DNA from: Punica granatum
Lineage: Eukaryota; Streptophyta; Magnoliopsida; Myrtales; Lythraceae
Direction: 5' to 3'
Length of the DNA stretch: 64,000 nucleotides
Assembly (NCBI RefSeq): GCF_007655135.1
Contig: NC_045129.1
Location: forward strand, 11,160,001 to 11,224,000
Below are positions 9,752-21,801 of this stretch, one piece after another. Below the pieces are notes generated by a model. The model saw only the letters and a program-made list of their open reading frames with translations. It searched no databases and had not been told where the DNA came from. The position numbers and the translations under genes were made by a program. How positions within the stretch are numbered: position 1 is the stretch's first letter; each line of letters opens with the position of its first letter.

Positions 9752-12574
9752 TGTACGGACCCGAATGTGGACTCTCGTCGGGGCCCGCATCGCGCGCTTT
9801 TGGATCGCGCGGCTTGGTCGGAACGTCCACCTTCCCGCGGGGACGCGCGTCGGACACGCGTGAGAGAAGGAGTCGCCACTTATCATTTTACGACCCGAAG
9901 GTCGAGGGCAGATAAGTTACCCGGGGTCTAGGGGTATGGAACACCTAGTTTGTTGTTAAGGCATTGATCTGTGCGGAACCGGAAAATCCGTGTTCGGGGG
10001 TTCATGTTACGTGCGGGCCTATATCCCGCACGCCCTTTCGGTACTCTGGTTTGCTAGGCTTGCATGTTTTATTATTTACCGCGTGGATTAAGTTGCGCTT
10101 AGCTCGCACGTTTTGACACCGTAAACTCGATGAATTAAACGATGTCGGTTGAGAAGCCAAGAGAGAAGTAAATCTGTGTGTCAGGGAATTGGTTCACAAT
10201 CTTGCGTTACAATTCATCGAACCATGGAGGTTGAATCCCTGCGTGAACCAAAACCGCGAGATCTTGGATTTACTTGTGTCTGGGCAAGCATTAGACCGAT
10301 TCGATTAATTCGACTCTCGGACCATTCGCTCACCGACTGGAATTCTTACAGAATAAATGTACAAAATAAAATCCTTACAATGCTCTCGAAAACAATAAAT
10401 ACAAATTACAAAAGGGTCGAATTCCAGTCGTTTTGCGTTCGGTTATTATTCCACTCTAACTCACCGTGAGTTTAGGGAAAAGACCGAAGAACTGAAATTC
10501 AATGGACGCTCTCACTGAATAGGGCGTTGGACCCTGTGACTGTTGATTAGGGTGTTGGACCCTGTGCTCGATGATTAGGGCGTTGAACCCTAATATTATT
10601 CGGCCTAGGGATCAGGCTCGACCCGCATGGCAAACAGGTGCGGAAAGATAACACGCAACATGTTAATAACAGACAAAGTGTTTGTTATTGTCGTGTTTAC
10701 GTGAATTAACAGATTATTAACCCAGGGGTGTTTTTGCAAGCAAATGCCATATGCTAAACAATCAAACATATGCCAATGTTTCAGCATTCGGCTTTGTTTT
10801 GAGAACTTGACAAAGAGAGTCAAATCTCAAGTGTGTGGATCGCTTTTACAGTTGTTCTGTATTGTGACACTGAATTACCACTGAATTAACCAAACTCGTG
10901 TTTTGACTCTAGATTTGGAATCTAGAATTCCTCCTAACCATTATCTAGTGTTTGGTTAGGTCAAGTGAAAGGTTAATCAGCATTTCACAGGTTTTCTCAC
11001 AGGGATCAACTGTTCTAGTTACCCGAGTCTATGTTAGGATAACAGAAACTCATCAGTTAGATAAGAAAAGGCTATGCAGATGAACCTGCACCTGAACAGG
11101 TAGCCCGTTCTTATCCCGTACTGTAGTGTTTCTGTTATGCTAACCCTAAGGATGTCGCTGGATTGTGAAAAGACAATTTTGCCCTCTATTTGAAAATTGT
11201 TTTCAGAAAAGGGGAAAGATCGCAGTGCGGGCCACCTCGGCCTGTAGCCGGTGTCGACCGATTCCCTGGATCATCCAGGGTTGTGCAAGAACCCAAAAAA
11301 AGCCAAAGAACCGGTCGATCTGCCCGGAAGTGATCTAGAAAGATCTTCTGTATCTTGACCTGAGTTACCTAGAATCAGGTAAAAACTCAAGTTGAGACAC
11401 AGAAGCCCTTTCCAGACATCCATGCTACATCGGACCGCGCGTTTCGGGTTTTGAAATTGATAAGTTTGAAAAGGGCACCAACGTCCTTTGACGACTCGTC
11501 GACGCGAGTTATCAATTAATGTCCAATTCGGGTAAACTTTATCAGTGTGAAGTGAGTTTAATCATGTGAGCGTCCCGATTAACCAGTTTGTGGCATTAAT
11601 GCTTAAGGGTTGTGCCGAATGCATTAATTGTGAAAACGATTCGCGACTTGACGACCAAGACGATTCCATAAGGATCGAGGATAATTTGGTCTAATGACCG
11701 AAACTATCCTCATAACCAAATGGACCCGAATGAGTCATCGATACTCGAATCCATGCATGCTTCGTTTGAAAGAGTCTTTACATGATATTTTAATGGGAAT
11801 CGTAAAGACATTGAAGTAAAACTTCACATCATCCGATCAACAAATTAAACTTGAGATAAGGAACTCATTCTTGACCCAAGGAAGGCCAAGAAGCCCTCGG
11901 CTTCATCTTGTGAAGGGTGGCCGAAGGTTCTCATGGCTCTATCCGAGTCACGAATGATTTCCTAATCGTGGTTTAATTATTTCTCGCATGCTCAAACATC
12001 AACCGTGATAAATAGCACCCTTTTTTAACAAAAGCCGGCGTTATCACGATTTGTTTAGCTTATTCAAACATACAAACATTCACAAACGTGTTAATTAAGG
12101 AAAAGGATAACATAACACCGGCTTCATGCATGCAATAATGATAAACAAACTCGGAAATGAACTTGAATAGGCTAAGGAGACCGATCTTAACCCGAAAAGA
12201 GCAATTTAAATCTCAACCCTCTCCTTTAGAGAATTGGCCGAGACTTAATGTGCCATAATAGGGTCGGGATAGTCTTCTCTATGATGATCCAAGCCCCTTT
12301 CCGACATGGTAGCAAGTCCTAAGATAGTGTACGTGCATAATATAACATAAAATTGCATAAAAATTAAATCTTGCAAATGAAACATGCATGAAACACCATA
12401 ATACTCCATAGCCATGCAAAAATATAAAAAGTCCTAACTCCTCTAAGTCAGAAGTGTTTTACCTAGCCTCGGAATACGAGGAAAGAGTCGGGGAAGTGTT
12501 TGAGAGTCGGGTGACTCGGTGGAACCCTTAAAAGGGTATTCGGGAGCAAGGGTGGACGTGCACGGGCGTTGGTG

Positions 12575-13272
12575 GGCACTGACAAGCGCTGGTGTTGGGC
12601 AAGGACGTGCGCGGGTGACGGGCGCGGGCGTGCGCGGATGGCGGGCGCGGGCGTGCGCTGGTGACGGGCGCGGGCGTGCGCTGGTGACGGGCGCGGGCGT
12701 GCGCTGGTGACGGGCGCGGGCGTGCTGGTGATGGGCGCGGGTGGCGCTGGATGACGAGCACGGGCGTGCGCGGGTGACGGGCGCGGGTGTGCTGGTGATG
12801 GGCGCGGGTGGCGCTGGATGACGAGCACGGGCGTGCGCGGGTGACGGGCGCGGGTGTGCTGGTGATGGGCGCGGGTGGCGCTGGATGACGAGCACGGGCG
12901 TGCGCGGGTGACGGGCGCGGGTGTGCTGGTGATGGGCGCGGGTGGCGCTGGATGACGAGCACGGGCGTGCGCGGGTGACGGGCGCGGGTGTGCTGGTGAT
13001 GGGCGCGGGTGGCGCTGGATGACGAGCGCGGGTGTGCTGGTGATGGGCGCGGGTGGCGCTGGATGACGAGCGCGGGGGTGCTGGTGATGGGCGCGGGTGG
13101 CGCTGGATGACGAGCGCGGGGGTGCTGGTGATGGGCGCGGGTGGCGCTGGATGACGAGCACGGGCGTGCGCGGGTGACGGGCGCGGGTGTGCTGGTGATG
13201 GGCGCGGGTGGCGCTGGATGACGAGCACGGGCGTGCGCGGGTGACGGGCCCGGGTGTGCTGGTGATGGGTGC
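12575..13272. repeat. GC-rich 67/44-bp minisatellite
   Basis: Units of 67 bp (phases at 12785, 12852 and 12919) alternate with shorter units of 44 bp (13021, 13065, 13109). Both are built from GTGCTGGTGATGGGCGCGGG and GGCGCTGGATGACGAGC. The long unit equals the short one plus a 23-bp GTGCGCGGGTGACGGGC-type insert. Long open frames in several registers on the minus strand, encoding only Ala/Arg/His/Pro/Ser-rich text, are artefacts of the repeat. Confidence 0.9.
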
Positions 13273-13440
13273 GGGTTGCGCTGGTGACGCTCGGTGACGG
13301 ACGTTGGTGACGCCCGAGGGTTGCGCTCGGTGACGCTCGGTGACGGACGCTGGTGACGCTCGAGGGTTGCGCTCGGTGACGCTCGGTGACGGGCGCTGGC
13401 TACGCTCGGTGACGCTCGGTGACGGACGCTGGTCACCCGA
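13273..13440. repeat. 46-bp tandem repeat
   Basis: About 3.5 units, phased at 13273, 13318 and 13364, with the core GCTCGGTGACGCTCGGTGAC. It directly adjoins the 67/44-bp array and shares its GGTGACG motif. Confidence 0.8.
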
Positions 13441-13581
13441 GAGCTCCAACTAGTCCCGAGATGCGGGATGGGACCTTCAAGAGTCGGGTTGGACCGTTGA
13501 TGGGTCGGTTTTGAGCTGTTTTCCGTTGAACAGACCCGAATGGCATCAAACAGACCCGGCTGAAATATTGGACAGACCCGA

Positions 13582-13890
13582 CTGGCACAAGTCGGGTCGG
13601 ACGTCGCCACGGAGGCTCCCGATGGAATTTTGAGGCAAGGTCAGTGGCTCCTGACTCCTAACTGACCCCCGGAGGTGACTGTGGTGGTCGTTTGGTCCCA
13701 GAGTTATCGGGTCGACCCGTACAGCCCTGCAAAGATCACGGAAAACAGAGTACGTCTGGAAATTCGGACCCGTCTGGCACCAGTCGGGTCGGACGTTGCT
13801 ACGGAGGTTCCCGATGGAATTGTTGAGCAAGGCCAACGGCTCCCGACTGCTAACTCACCTCTGGAGGTGGCTGTGGTGGTCGTTTTCCGA
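13582..13890. repeat. Direct repeat, 192-bp period
   Basis: Two copies of a segment of about 116 bp, at 13582-13697 and 13774-13890. Both start CTGGCAC and contain AGTCGGGTCGGACGT and GGTGGTCGTTT. They lie inside the 6.3-kb solo LTR. Confidence 0.75.
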
Positions 13891-16062
13891 AAAGAGTCTC
13901 GGATCGACCCGATCTGCAAGAAAACCGCACAAACAGTCAGAAATTTCGACCCGACTGGGCAGTCGGGCTGTTTCTTCTTCCTGGGGTTAAACCGACGGGT
14001 TTTTCTTGGATTTTTTGACTTCTTGACACCCTAGGGTTGTGTGGGGAGGTGTTTGATGGGTTTTGGTAGCTCAAACCGACTTGGAAAGGCTTGAAACCCG
14101 GTTTGACATTTTTTACCCGAGAAGGACCAAATCTGTCCAGATTTTGTTCAAGGCTGGTTCTATGGCTTAGAGGCTTCAAACTTAAAATCTAAGTTCAGAA
14201 ATGGATAGAGGGGCTCGAAAACATGTGGGATATGAAGTTTGGTAAAGTTTGGATTCAAGCCGGGATGGATTCCGACTTAAGACTTTGCCCGGTTTTGCTT
14301 GGTTTTGCTTGCTGGAAATGGCTGAAGCTTGCTGCGGTTTGCTATGGAGTTTGAGAGCTTTTGAAGAGTGAGAAATGCTAGAGAGAGAGTGTTTTTAAGG
14401 TGTCCCCTTAAGTTAATGACATTTGGACAATATATAGAAAAGCTTAAATGCAAGATTAGTGAAGAAAAGTGCAATTAGGGCCATGGATTAGTGGAATCCG
14501 AATTTCTTAAGGAAATATCAAGCTCAATCCTCATCCATTGCATTAATGGAGAAGAGATAAGAGCATTGATGGCTTGGATGGGAAGTTGGAGTGTTGAATT
14601 GAAACACTTAGATATTTTGCAAAAGGAAGACAAATGCAAGTTGTCTTCTTGGCTTGAAGAAGAAGATGACAAGAGACATGGAGGGCAATGGGCATGGGTG
14701 AGGCGGCAATGAGTTGGCCGTGGGTCCCACGGGTCGCGAGGTAAGTTCGGGCCAAAGTTCGGGTCTCGATTGGTCGCGCATTCGAAGTTCGTGGTTCGAA
14801 TTGAACGTCGAATTGTCGATATACGCGAGAAAACGGAGTTAATGAGCCCGAGATTGACATTTTTCATGGAGAAATGTCCCGGATGTGTGCGAGGCTCGGA
14901 ATCCGGTTTTGCTCATTGCAAGTGACCAGGGCGAAGTTGTCCGCTTCTGACAGCATATCTTGTGTCCGCATCTCACGTTGGTCATTTTGACATAAATTGT
15001 CAGACAACGTGAACAATTATCCCTTAAGCCGGTAATGCTAACGTGGGGCCGGAGACGTCCTAGGAGGTCGAAACTGGATTTCTCAGGATGATTTCTGAGT
15101 TGCTTGGGCACTCCGGAGATTACTGTAATCTCTGTTTGTCGAGATCAAACCTCCAAGGACTTGAAAAGTGTATCTGAGACCTCTAAAGCACTGTTTGAGA
15201 GATCTAGATGAGTTGTGTGATTTATTTCGACGATTCCACATTGAGCCTTGAGAAGGCTAGCATTGTGTAACGTAAGCATTCGGAGTTAAGTTTCCCCAAA
15301 GAGGACCTCCGGATATGGATTTCCACTAAAAATGGTCATTTCCGCTCTTCGGAGGTTACTCGGGAAACCGCGAGGGGTTTTGCTGTTTGTTTTGCCCAAT
15401 TGTGAATGTCTGCTAGAGTTTTCTGGGCAATGCGGTATGAACTTCGTTTGCCGTAATTCCATCAGACCCTTCTCCGGCTATGCTCTTCTGAAGAGGGGTA
15501 TGCTTGTTTTGTCGTTCGGAAGTCATTTGAAGTGTCTGTGTGACTTCCAAAAGACAATCTGAAGCGTTGTTCATACTCTGTGTGTTGATGGGGCATGGCC
15601 GCGTCTGATATTTGGAATTAACTTTTCTCCAGGAAACCGGCATTTTTGGACTTCCACTGAAAAGTTGTCTGTATACAGAAAATTGTTCTGTATAGAGCAG
15701 ATGATTTGAAAAATGCCTTTGGGGACACTTTTCATCTTTTTGGCACTGGTGTGGATTTTTGGAGTCCAATATTCACTATCTTCCGACGGCCGAGCGAACT
15801 ATCGGAAAATAGTGTCGTCCGTGTAGTACACTGAAAACGCCGGTTTTGGACATTATTGAGTTCTTTGGTCGCTCTGTTCCCCTTTGGTGACCCCTAGAGT
15901 CCTTCTGTCATGTCCATGGGCCATTTGCTCAATTTTGCCAACTTGAGGATGAATAGTGATTTCTTGCTCTGCCGAGCCGTTTTCTGTATTCTGCTCAAGT
16001 CGTGGCTTGGGTCATTGCTAATATCATTGTTTGGAATGGTGAGCCAAAATGGGGTGCTGACA

Positions 16063-17060
16063 GTCCTAATAAATTTGGGACGTATCTAACGGGCCAAACC
16101 CGTAGCAAGACTTATTCTTATGCCCCATTGTCTTTCAATATACAAAAGACTTGGACTATATTTGTGGTTCGGACCTTTTTAATGGTTCTTCTATTCAAAG
16201 CTTTTTGGGCCCTCATTTTCTTCTTTTCAAATCATACTGTTCATTTCAAGGAGAGATTCCCGTAAAATATCTCCAAGACTCAAATGATGAGATTTGAATG
16301 ACAAAATCTCCGTAAAATTCACGCATGGTATGGATGCAACTGCTTAATAGTCAATCAATAAATAACCTCCTCAAATATTACTTTGGTACACACGGGTACT
16401 AGGTAAACTTGACCTTAAATTTCGGATATGACTGCGACATATGTTGAGGTAGTTTGGGTTATTTTCACTTGCGTATGAGATTCGGTGATCTCCTAAAAAG
16501 AACTGAATGAGGTTCTAATCTTGCTTTGACTTGCTCCAATCCACTTCAACTTTCATCCAACTTCGATGCTTTTGGAGCTATACATGGAATGTCTCCATCT
16601 AGTTATCGCGTTTTTTGAGATAAAGATCTAGGAAGCAGCTCACACAAGAATAATGCAGTGATGGAAATATTGGATTTATGGATTCGATCCAACGAAATTC
16701 TATCCCAAAATTTCAAGTAGAGGAGCAACTTTCCGGACCAAGTGAGCAGGGCCCTTGCTATTTGACAGCTAAACAACACTAGACCAGACATATAGATGGT
16801 ATGCTTGAACTGGCTCTTAGGTGGACATAAAAGTTGCGTTGAGCCCGGGACACCCGACTATTATATATAAAAAAAGGACTCGTGTTTGTGGCTGTCAACC
16901 AAGAAATGAACTAGGATTTCAGTCCACTGATCTTAATTATAGGCTGACATAGCCTCGGCTACGGTCTAGGCAACTTGAACCTGGTTGTTAAGGCTCTATT
17001 TGAGGTGATCTTCGAGCATAAATTGAGGTCCCATTAAATCGAACTTACATTCCATTATGG
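16063..17060. repeat. Flank block F, copy B (second part)
   Basis: Resumes exactly after the solo LTR and runs to the 3' flank of the RLK pseudogene. It matches 24710-25590 and then 29693-29940 beyond the first copia. The segment 16689-16764 is inverted relative to every other F copy. No gene seen. Confidence 0.8.
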
Positions 17061-17392
17061 AACAAACCAAAAACCCGTCATCGGCGTGATAATACCGATC
17101 ATGACAGAGTATTGGAGTATAGGGCGTGATATTACCGATTGTGATATTACAGGAGCCGGCCCCTACAACTAATAGGTTGCCCAGTATAGGGCACTGTAAT
17201 AGCATAGTTTATCATGTAGCGGATATATAGTGAATCAACTTGTTATTAGGAGGCCTCAAATAGCGGCAACACCAAAAATAAATTATAAAATCAAAGTAGA
17301 GCTGATGCTGATCTAAATCAAAAGAGTAGAAAAATTCTGGAAAATATCTTATGTGGGGATGAGCTGCTCACTACCTCAAGATCATCTCAGCT
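17061..17392. other. 3' flank of RLK pseudogene
   Basis: No gene seen. Weakly similar to the 3' flanks of the two intact genes (AACCCGTCATTGGCG-type segment), but diverged and containing its own short repeats (ATTACCGATTGTGATATTAC). Confidence 0.5.
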
Positions 17393-20203
17393 TCATATGC
17401 AACTGATGAACGAAGTGGGACAAGGAGGAGAGGGTATGTCTACGGTGCCTTCGAGCATCAGCAGAACCTTCCTCATCGAAGGGCGAAGCGAAGGCTCTTT
17501 GAGGGTGCACCAAATAGCAACCTTAACCATCCTATCGAGCTGTCTCTTGTCTACACCCTCTTCTTCATCGACTAACCTATGCAGCTCGCCCGCCTGGAAG
17601 CAGTCGTAGACCCAATTCTCAAGGATCATCTCTTCTTCAGGAAGGCTCTGCTCCATGTTCCTCCGGCTGCATATGATCTCCAGCAGTACAATTCCGAAGC
17701 TGTAGACATCAGCCTTTGTTGTGATAGGCAGGTTCTTGTGCCATTATGGCGCGACGTAGCCCCTGGTCCCTCAGATCCCTGTGAAGGTGTTGGTCTGATC
17801 TGGCTTCAGCAGCTTTGACAGCCCGAAGTCGGATATCTTCGCTCGTCGGTTTTCATCAATGAGTATGTTTCCAGGCTTTATGTCGCAGTGGATAATCTGC
17901 GTTTCACACTCCTCATGGAGGTAGAGCAGACCCCGGGCTATGTTTCGCACTATTCCCATCTTCTCTTCCCAACAGAGAAGCTTCTCAGGTGCAAAGAGAA
18001 GATCCGCGAGCGACCTGTTGCTCATGTACTCGTACACCAGAAGCCTGTTGGATGTGTCGAGGCTATAACTGAGAAGGCTAACGAGGTTCCGATGATGGGT
18101 CCTTCCGATGATTAGCATCTCTGTGCGGAACTCTCTTTCCCCATCAGTGGACACTCGTTCAAGTCTCTCAACGGCAATAGCTTGTCCAGTTGACATGGTT
18201 CCTCTATACACTGTCCCAAAGGCTCCTTTCCCGATCACTTCTCTAAAATCTCCAGTCACTTTTTTGAGCTCATCGTACGTAAATGACCTAGGTGCAACAT
18301 CCTCGATCATACCGTTGGCGCAGTCGGTCGGAATGGTTTTGTACAACCAAACACGGTTCCTGTAAAGAAGGATCCCGCAGGCTATGATAATCACTAGTGC
18401 AATAGCTATGAGTGATAGACTTACTGCCAAAATGTCTACGCAGACACGTTCTTTTCTTCGTTCCTCTGGCCTCCACGTGTCGCTCCCGTTGCCAGGTGTC
18501 ACTTGTCCTACCTTGACAAGAACTGCATTGTATGATTCGAGTTTCATTCTGCCATATCTTAAAGGGAGCCTCTGTTTACTGCAGGACCCGGCTTGGTAAA
18601 ATGCAGCTTCGCAGTTGCAGTCCTGCAGACACTCCGTTCCACAATCATTCTCGGATTGCAAGGCCACAATCGAGTAGGGATTATATTCTGCCCATTCAAA
18701 GTTGGCGACCATCGAAATGGTGTAACTGGCAGGTGCGTCCGTTGCCTAGCAGCTCTTCGCTGTAAAATTCCTCTCGCAACCGGACGTCTCATTACCGGGT
18801 CGCACAAAGTCTAATCCTGGAAGGCATTGGCATTTAGCAACTCAGCCGATGTTGTTGCAGAAGGCATTGAAGCCACATAAGCCCGTGGGGGCGCACTTGT
18901 CATCTGTGGTCGACCACACAGTCGACCAGTTTCCTTTCTCTATCGTGTTATAAGAGTACAATCAGAAAATCCCATTGGGATCGATTCGTGCACGATATAC
19001 CATATCTTGCGTCGTGTATCTTCTAGTAGTAAGATTTTTCAAATATTGACCGGTGCCATTCATGAGGTAGAGAAGGCCATCGCCCGCAAGATTGAGCGTG
19101 ACGGTGTCCCCTGCTCCATAAGTGTCAGATTTTGACGCAGCGTACAACGCGAGTAACCGTCACAGACCCGTTGATTCGCGCACGAATACCGGAACTACGA
19201 CCTTCTATACCTGTTGATTCTACGAATACCAGGAAATAGATATCAAACTCGAATCGATCTGAGATTGGACAAAGCAAGAAAGCTCTGAATTTTATTGATA
19301 ATCTAAAAAGACGACTCTTCCTGCCCTAGGGCTTACATAAAGCTTAAATAGGGTATTAATAAACCTAAATTGCATAAAAAGAACTAAACTTTCCAAAAAT
19401 TGCAAAAACACCATAATTAATATAAATTGTCTGTTTGAGGCCCTAAACGATGAAATTTGCTTTAAATATCGAAAAATCACGACAAAGCGGTGAGTTTTGC
19501 TCCGGAGGCCATTTCCTTCAAAATAGGGCCGTCATAACCTATTTTTTTCCAGGTACTGACTTGCCAAGTCTTCTGCCGCATCAGATTTCAACTAAGAATT
19601 AGCAACGGTGCCATCAGCATTCGGGTACATGACAAGATTTCCATCAGCTTGCATCCTGATTCGGAAGATGCCAGTTGACGGATCGACATCTGAAGCTGCT
19701 GAATACAGCTGTTGTTCCAATGTGAGGCGCTGCCCTTCTAAAAGGGTATCGGTCGGGCTGTCAAAGCTTTGCCATGTTATGTTTTGCCGAGAGTTGTAGA
19801 GGACAAAGTTTCCCGAGTCGAGCATGGAGGCAGAGATTGCGATGTCGTTTCGGGTGGCAATGATCGTATCCAAGGTTGATTGCAGGATGAGCCCCCCATC
19901 AGCGGTGAAACGAAGGGTGGAATTGCTCGGCACAGGAGGGTCATTCCGACGGGCCATCCACACGAGGGTCTTCCGTGGGATGCCGACCATGAAGATGCCG
20001 ATGGAATAGCCGCCGGGTCTTGGATAAAAACCGAAGGCGTATATCCCAGAGGGAGAGAGCTAGTAGGAGTTGTTTGGGGTGGCCGGGGACAGAGAAGTAC
20101 CCGGCTGTATGGTTTAGTTCCTCTGGGAGGCTGCTAAAGGGAACAACAATAATGCAGTGTGAAGAGGAAGAGGAAGAACAAGAAGAAAGGAGAGAGGGAA
20201 TGA
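17393..20203 (-). pseudogene. G-type lectin receptor kinase pseudogene (RLK copy psi)
   Basis: Full-length relative of the two intact RLKs. Removing the 451-bp LTR and one 5-bp duplication leaves 2355 bp, exactly 785 codons, the length of the 784-aa copy plus stop. All segments stay in one frame, so I see no net frameshift. It is dead by substitution. The ATG position reads TCA. Eight in-frame stops sit at codons equivalent to Ser30, Trp48, Tyr205, Arg263, Gln303, Thr335, Arg661 and Glu670 of copy 1, the last being the Glu of APE. The Lys of the ATP-binding AVK motif is Glu (AVE, near 18166). Lectin, EGF-like, PAN, transmembrane and kinase regions remain recognisable, including HCD and DFG. 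A solo LTR interrupts the lectin-to-EGF region. Confidence 0.95.
19133..19583 (-). mobile_element. 451-bp solo LTR inserted in RLK pseudogene
   Basis: Plus-strand ends are TGACGCAGCG and GCCGCATCA (TG...CA in both orientations), with the 5-bp duplication GATTT at 19128-19132 and 19584-19588. It is the same family as 3938-4389, in opposite orientation. A stop codon lies just upstream of the insertion in codons that predate it, so the insertion need not be what killed the gene. Confidence 0.9.
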
Positions 20204-20245
20204 CTACAAATGTACGTTCTTCATATCTCTTCCCTATCAATATGC

Positions 20246-20264
20246 ATATATATATATATATATA
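20246..20264. repeat. (AT)n microsatellite at start of block G
   Basis: AT run also present at the equivalent point of the second G copy (45712-45735). Confidence 0.85.
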
Positions 20265-20403
20265 TTCATTATATGGTGGGATGGGAGAGATGTCCCCATC
20301 AAGAAATTGAAAAAGAAAAATTTACGCAAAAGGAGGTTTCCTGGAGCGGTACAAGTTGACGAGGAACTTCCCGTGTTTTTTTTTTTAATTTCGTTTAGAA
20401 ACG

Positions 20404-20656
20404 TCTATGGTGTAATCACTTTAGTTTAAAGTGATTGCACCATATAATTGAAGTAATTACTTAGATGTTTAGTAAATTACACTTATTTCAAAGTAAATTA
20501 TGCAAATTTTAAGGTAAGTTATACAAATTTAAAGTCATTTACATAATTTTCAAAGTATTTTTCTTAAGTTTTTGGTAAAGTATCTACTTTTTACTTAATA
20601 TTTTGATAATTTTCTCGATTGTATGGTCCAATTATTTTGATTGATTACACCTTAGA
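20404..20656. mobile_element. MITE candidate with terminal inverted repeats
   Basis: The ends TCTATGGTGTAATCA (20404-20418) and TGATTACACCTTAGA (20642-20656) are inverted repeats with one mismatch. The left end also forms its own hairpin: GGTGTAATCACTTTA (20409-20423) pairs with 20427-20441 across a 3-nt loop. Size and AT content fit a MITE. A target duplication is not clear. The counterpart at about 45860-46130 has decayed ends. Confidence 0.45.
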
Positions 20657-21801
20657 ATCCCCTGGGCTGTCTACTTATCCAAATCATGAGGTAATGATCA
20701 TAACTAGTGGAGGATTACAAAATTAATTAGAGTTTCATTAGGGAGGACGAGAGAAAATGCTGCTTATTTAGTGTATATTTTTAATTTTTTCACATCATAC
20801 ATAACTAATTTGGACGCTTAAATTCTTCTTAATCTAATATGAACCCTTTTTATAAGTTCTAAAATTTCAAAAAATACCCATAAAAAATCACAATCTGATC
20901 CCTTTATTATATAAAATGTCATTTTCATTCACAATTATTATTGCGCCAACTGTAATACTAAACCAAATCAGTGAAGCAAATCAGTTTAACTGGACTACAT
21001 TCAGGTGGAAGCACAATATCAGGTTTACTTGCTAAGTATGCCCCGATTTCCTTGCAATTAGGCCGCAACACATGAGAAAAGTTCCTCGTCAGTAGGCTTT
21101 TTCAGCACTTAATAATGTTTCTCTTTGTCTTCCAAATTTTCGACCATCTTAAAAGGTCCTCCAATTTTTACTCTCCTGCATAGGGAAAAGAGAAAATGTC
21201 TAATCAATTCTCATTCCATCATCTCTCTCTCCTCTTCCCATCAAATGAATTTTTCTCTTGTCAAATTGAAGCAGAGGCATGGAACCAGCGCCTGAAAGCT
21301 CTTTACTGAGCAAGACACTTGAAGCATCGCTGGTGACCTCATGGGATTTCGAGGAATCAAACTGAAGAGAGGAAGAGATTAAGTATAAACTTTGCAGAGG
21401 TGAAAGGAATCTTCATCTCATCTATTCACTTCAATCGTCCATGTACATATACTGTAATAAATATCTACTTCCCCAAGATAAGAATACAAAATGAGCAACT
21501 ATCTACGCTAATTAATTTACATGATAGCTTTACATAATATAAACAATCCCGACAAATATGTCAATATTAAGCAAGGCAAAAGTTTTTCTCTGTTCGTTGG
21601 GCGGTGGTGCTTAGGCATCGGGAGAAGGGAAAAATGTCCCCTGTATCAAAAAAAAAAAATCATCTTTTACTTAGGTAGAATATGAGGTCTGTACCAGTAA
21701 GATTTTCTCTATACCCACACAGATATATATATATATATATATGTACTTTTTTTTTCTTTAGGATCATTTAGTAGCAGATACAAGTAATCATTCTCATCCA
21801 T

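Larger units (their letters stand above)
9752..16062 (-). mobile_element. 6.3-kb Tat/Ogre-type solo LTR
   Basis: The insertion is exact. Plus-strand ends are TGTACGGAC and GGGTGCTGACA, flanked by the 5-bp duplication GTCCT (9747-9751 and 16063-16067), in a site that is uninterrupted near 24715. In element orientation (minus strand) it starts TGTCAGCACCCCATTTTGG and ends GGGTCCGTACA, like the 5' LTR at 47616-50388. The last 350 bp match 50030-50388 in reverse complement, and 10650-10730 matches about 49620-49690. No primer site, gag, pol or second LTR occurs inside, so it is a solo LTR despite its length. Ogre LTRs are known to be this large. It holds several internal tandem repeats. Confidence 0.85.
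20240..21801. repeat. Upstream block G, copy 1 (behind RLK pseudogene)
   Basis: About 1.55 kb of non-coding sequence upstream of the pseudogene. It differs from the W-box block upstream of the intact genes and matches 45705-47227 from its (AT)n start to the shared end AGTAATCATTCTCATCC. It contains a MITE-like hairpin element, poly-A/T runs and an (AT)n run at 21722-21741. No gene seen. Confidence 0.75.

Noticed and set aside
12443..13610. Three overlapping long minus-strand open frames (261-360 aa) rich in Ala, Arg, His, Pro and Ser
   Set aside because: They lie on the GC-rich 67/44-bp minisatellite, are open in more than one register, and sit inside a solo LTR with exact target duplications. 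They are repeat artefacts.
9752..16062. Complete LTR retrotransposon with two LTRs
   Set aside because: No internal duplication of the ends, no primer site, no gag or pol. Only one copy of each LTR end is present.
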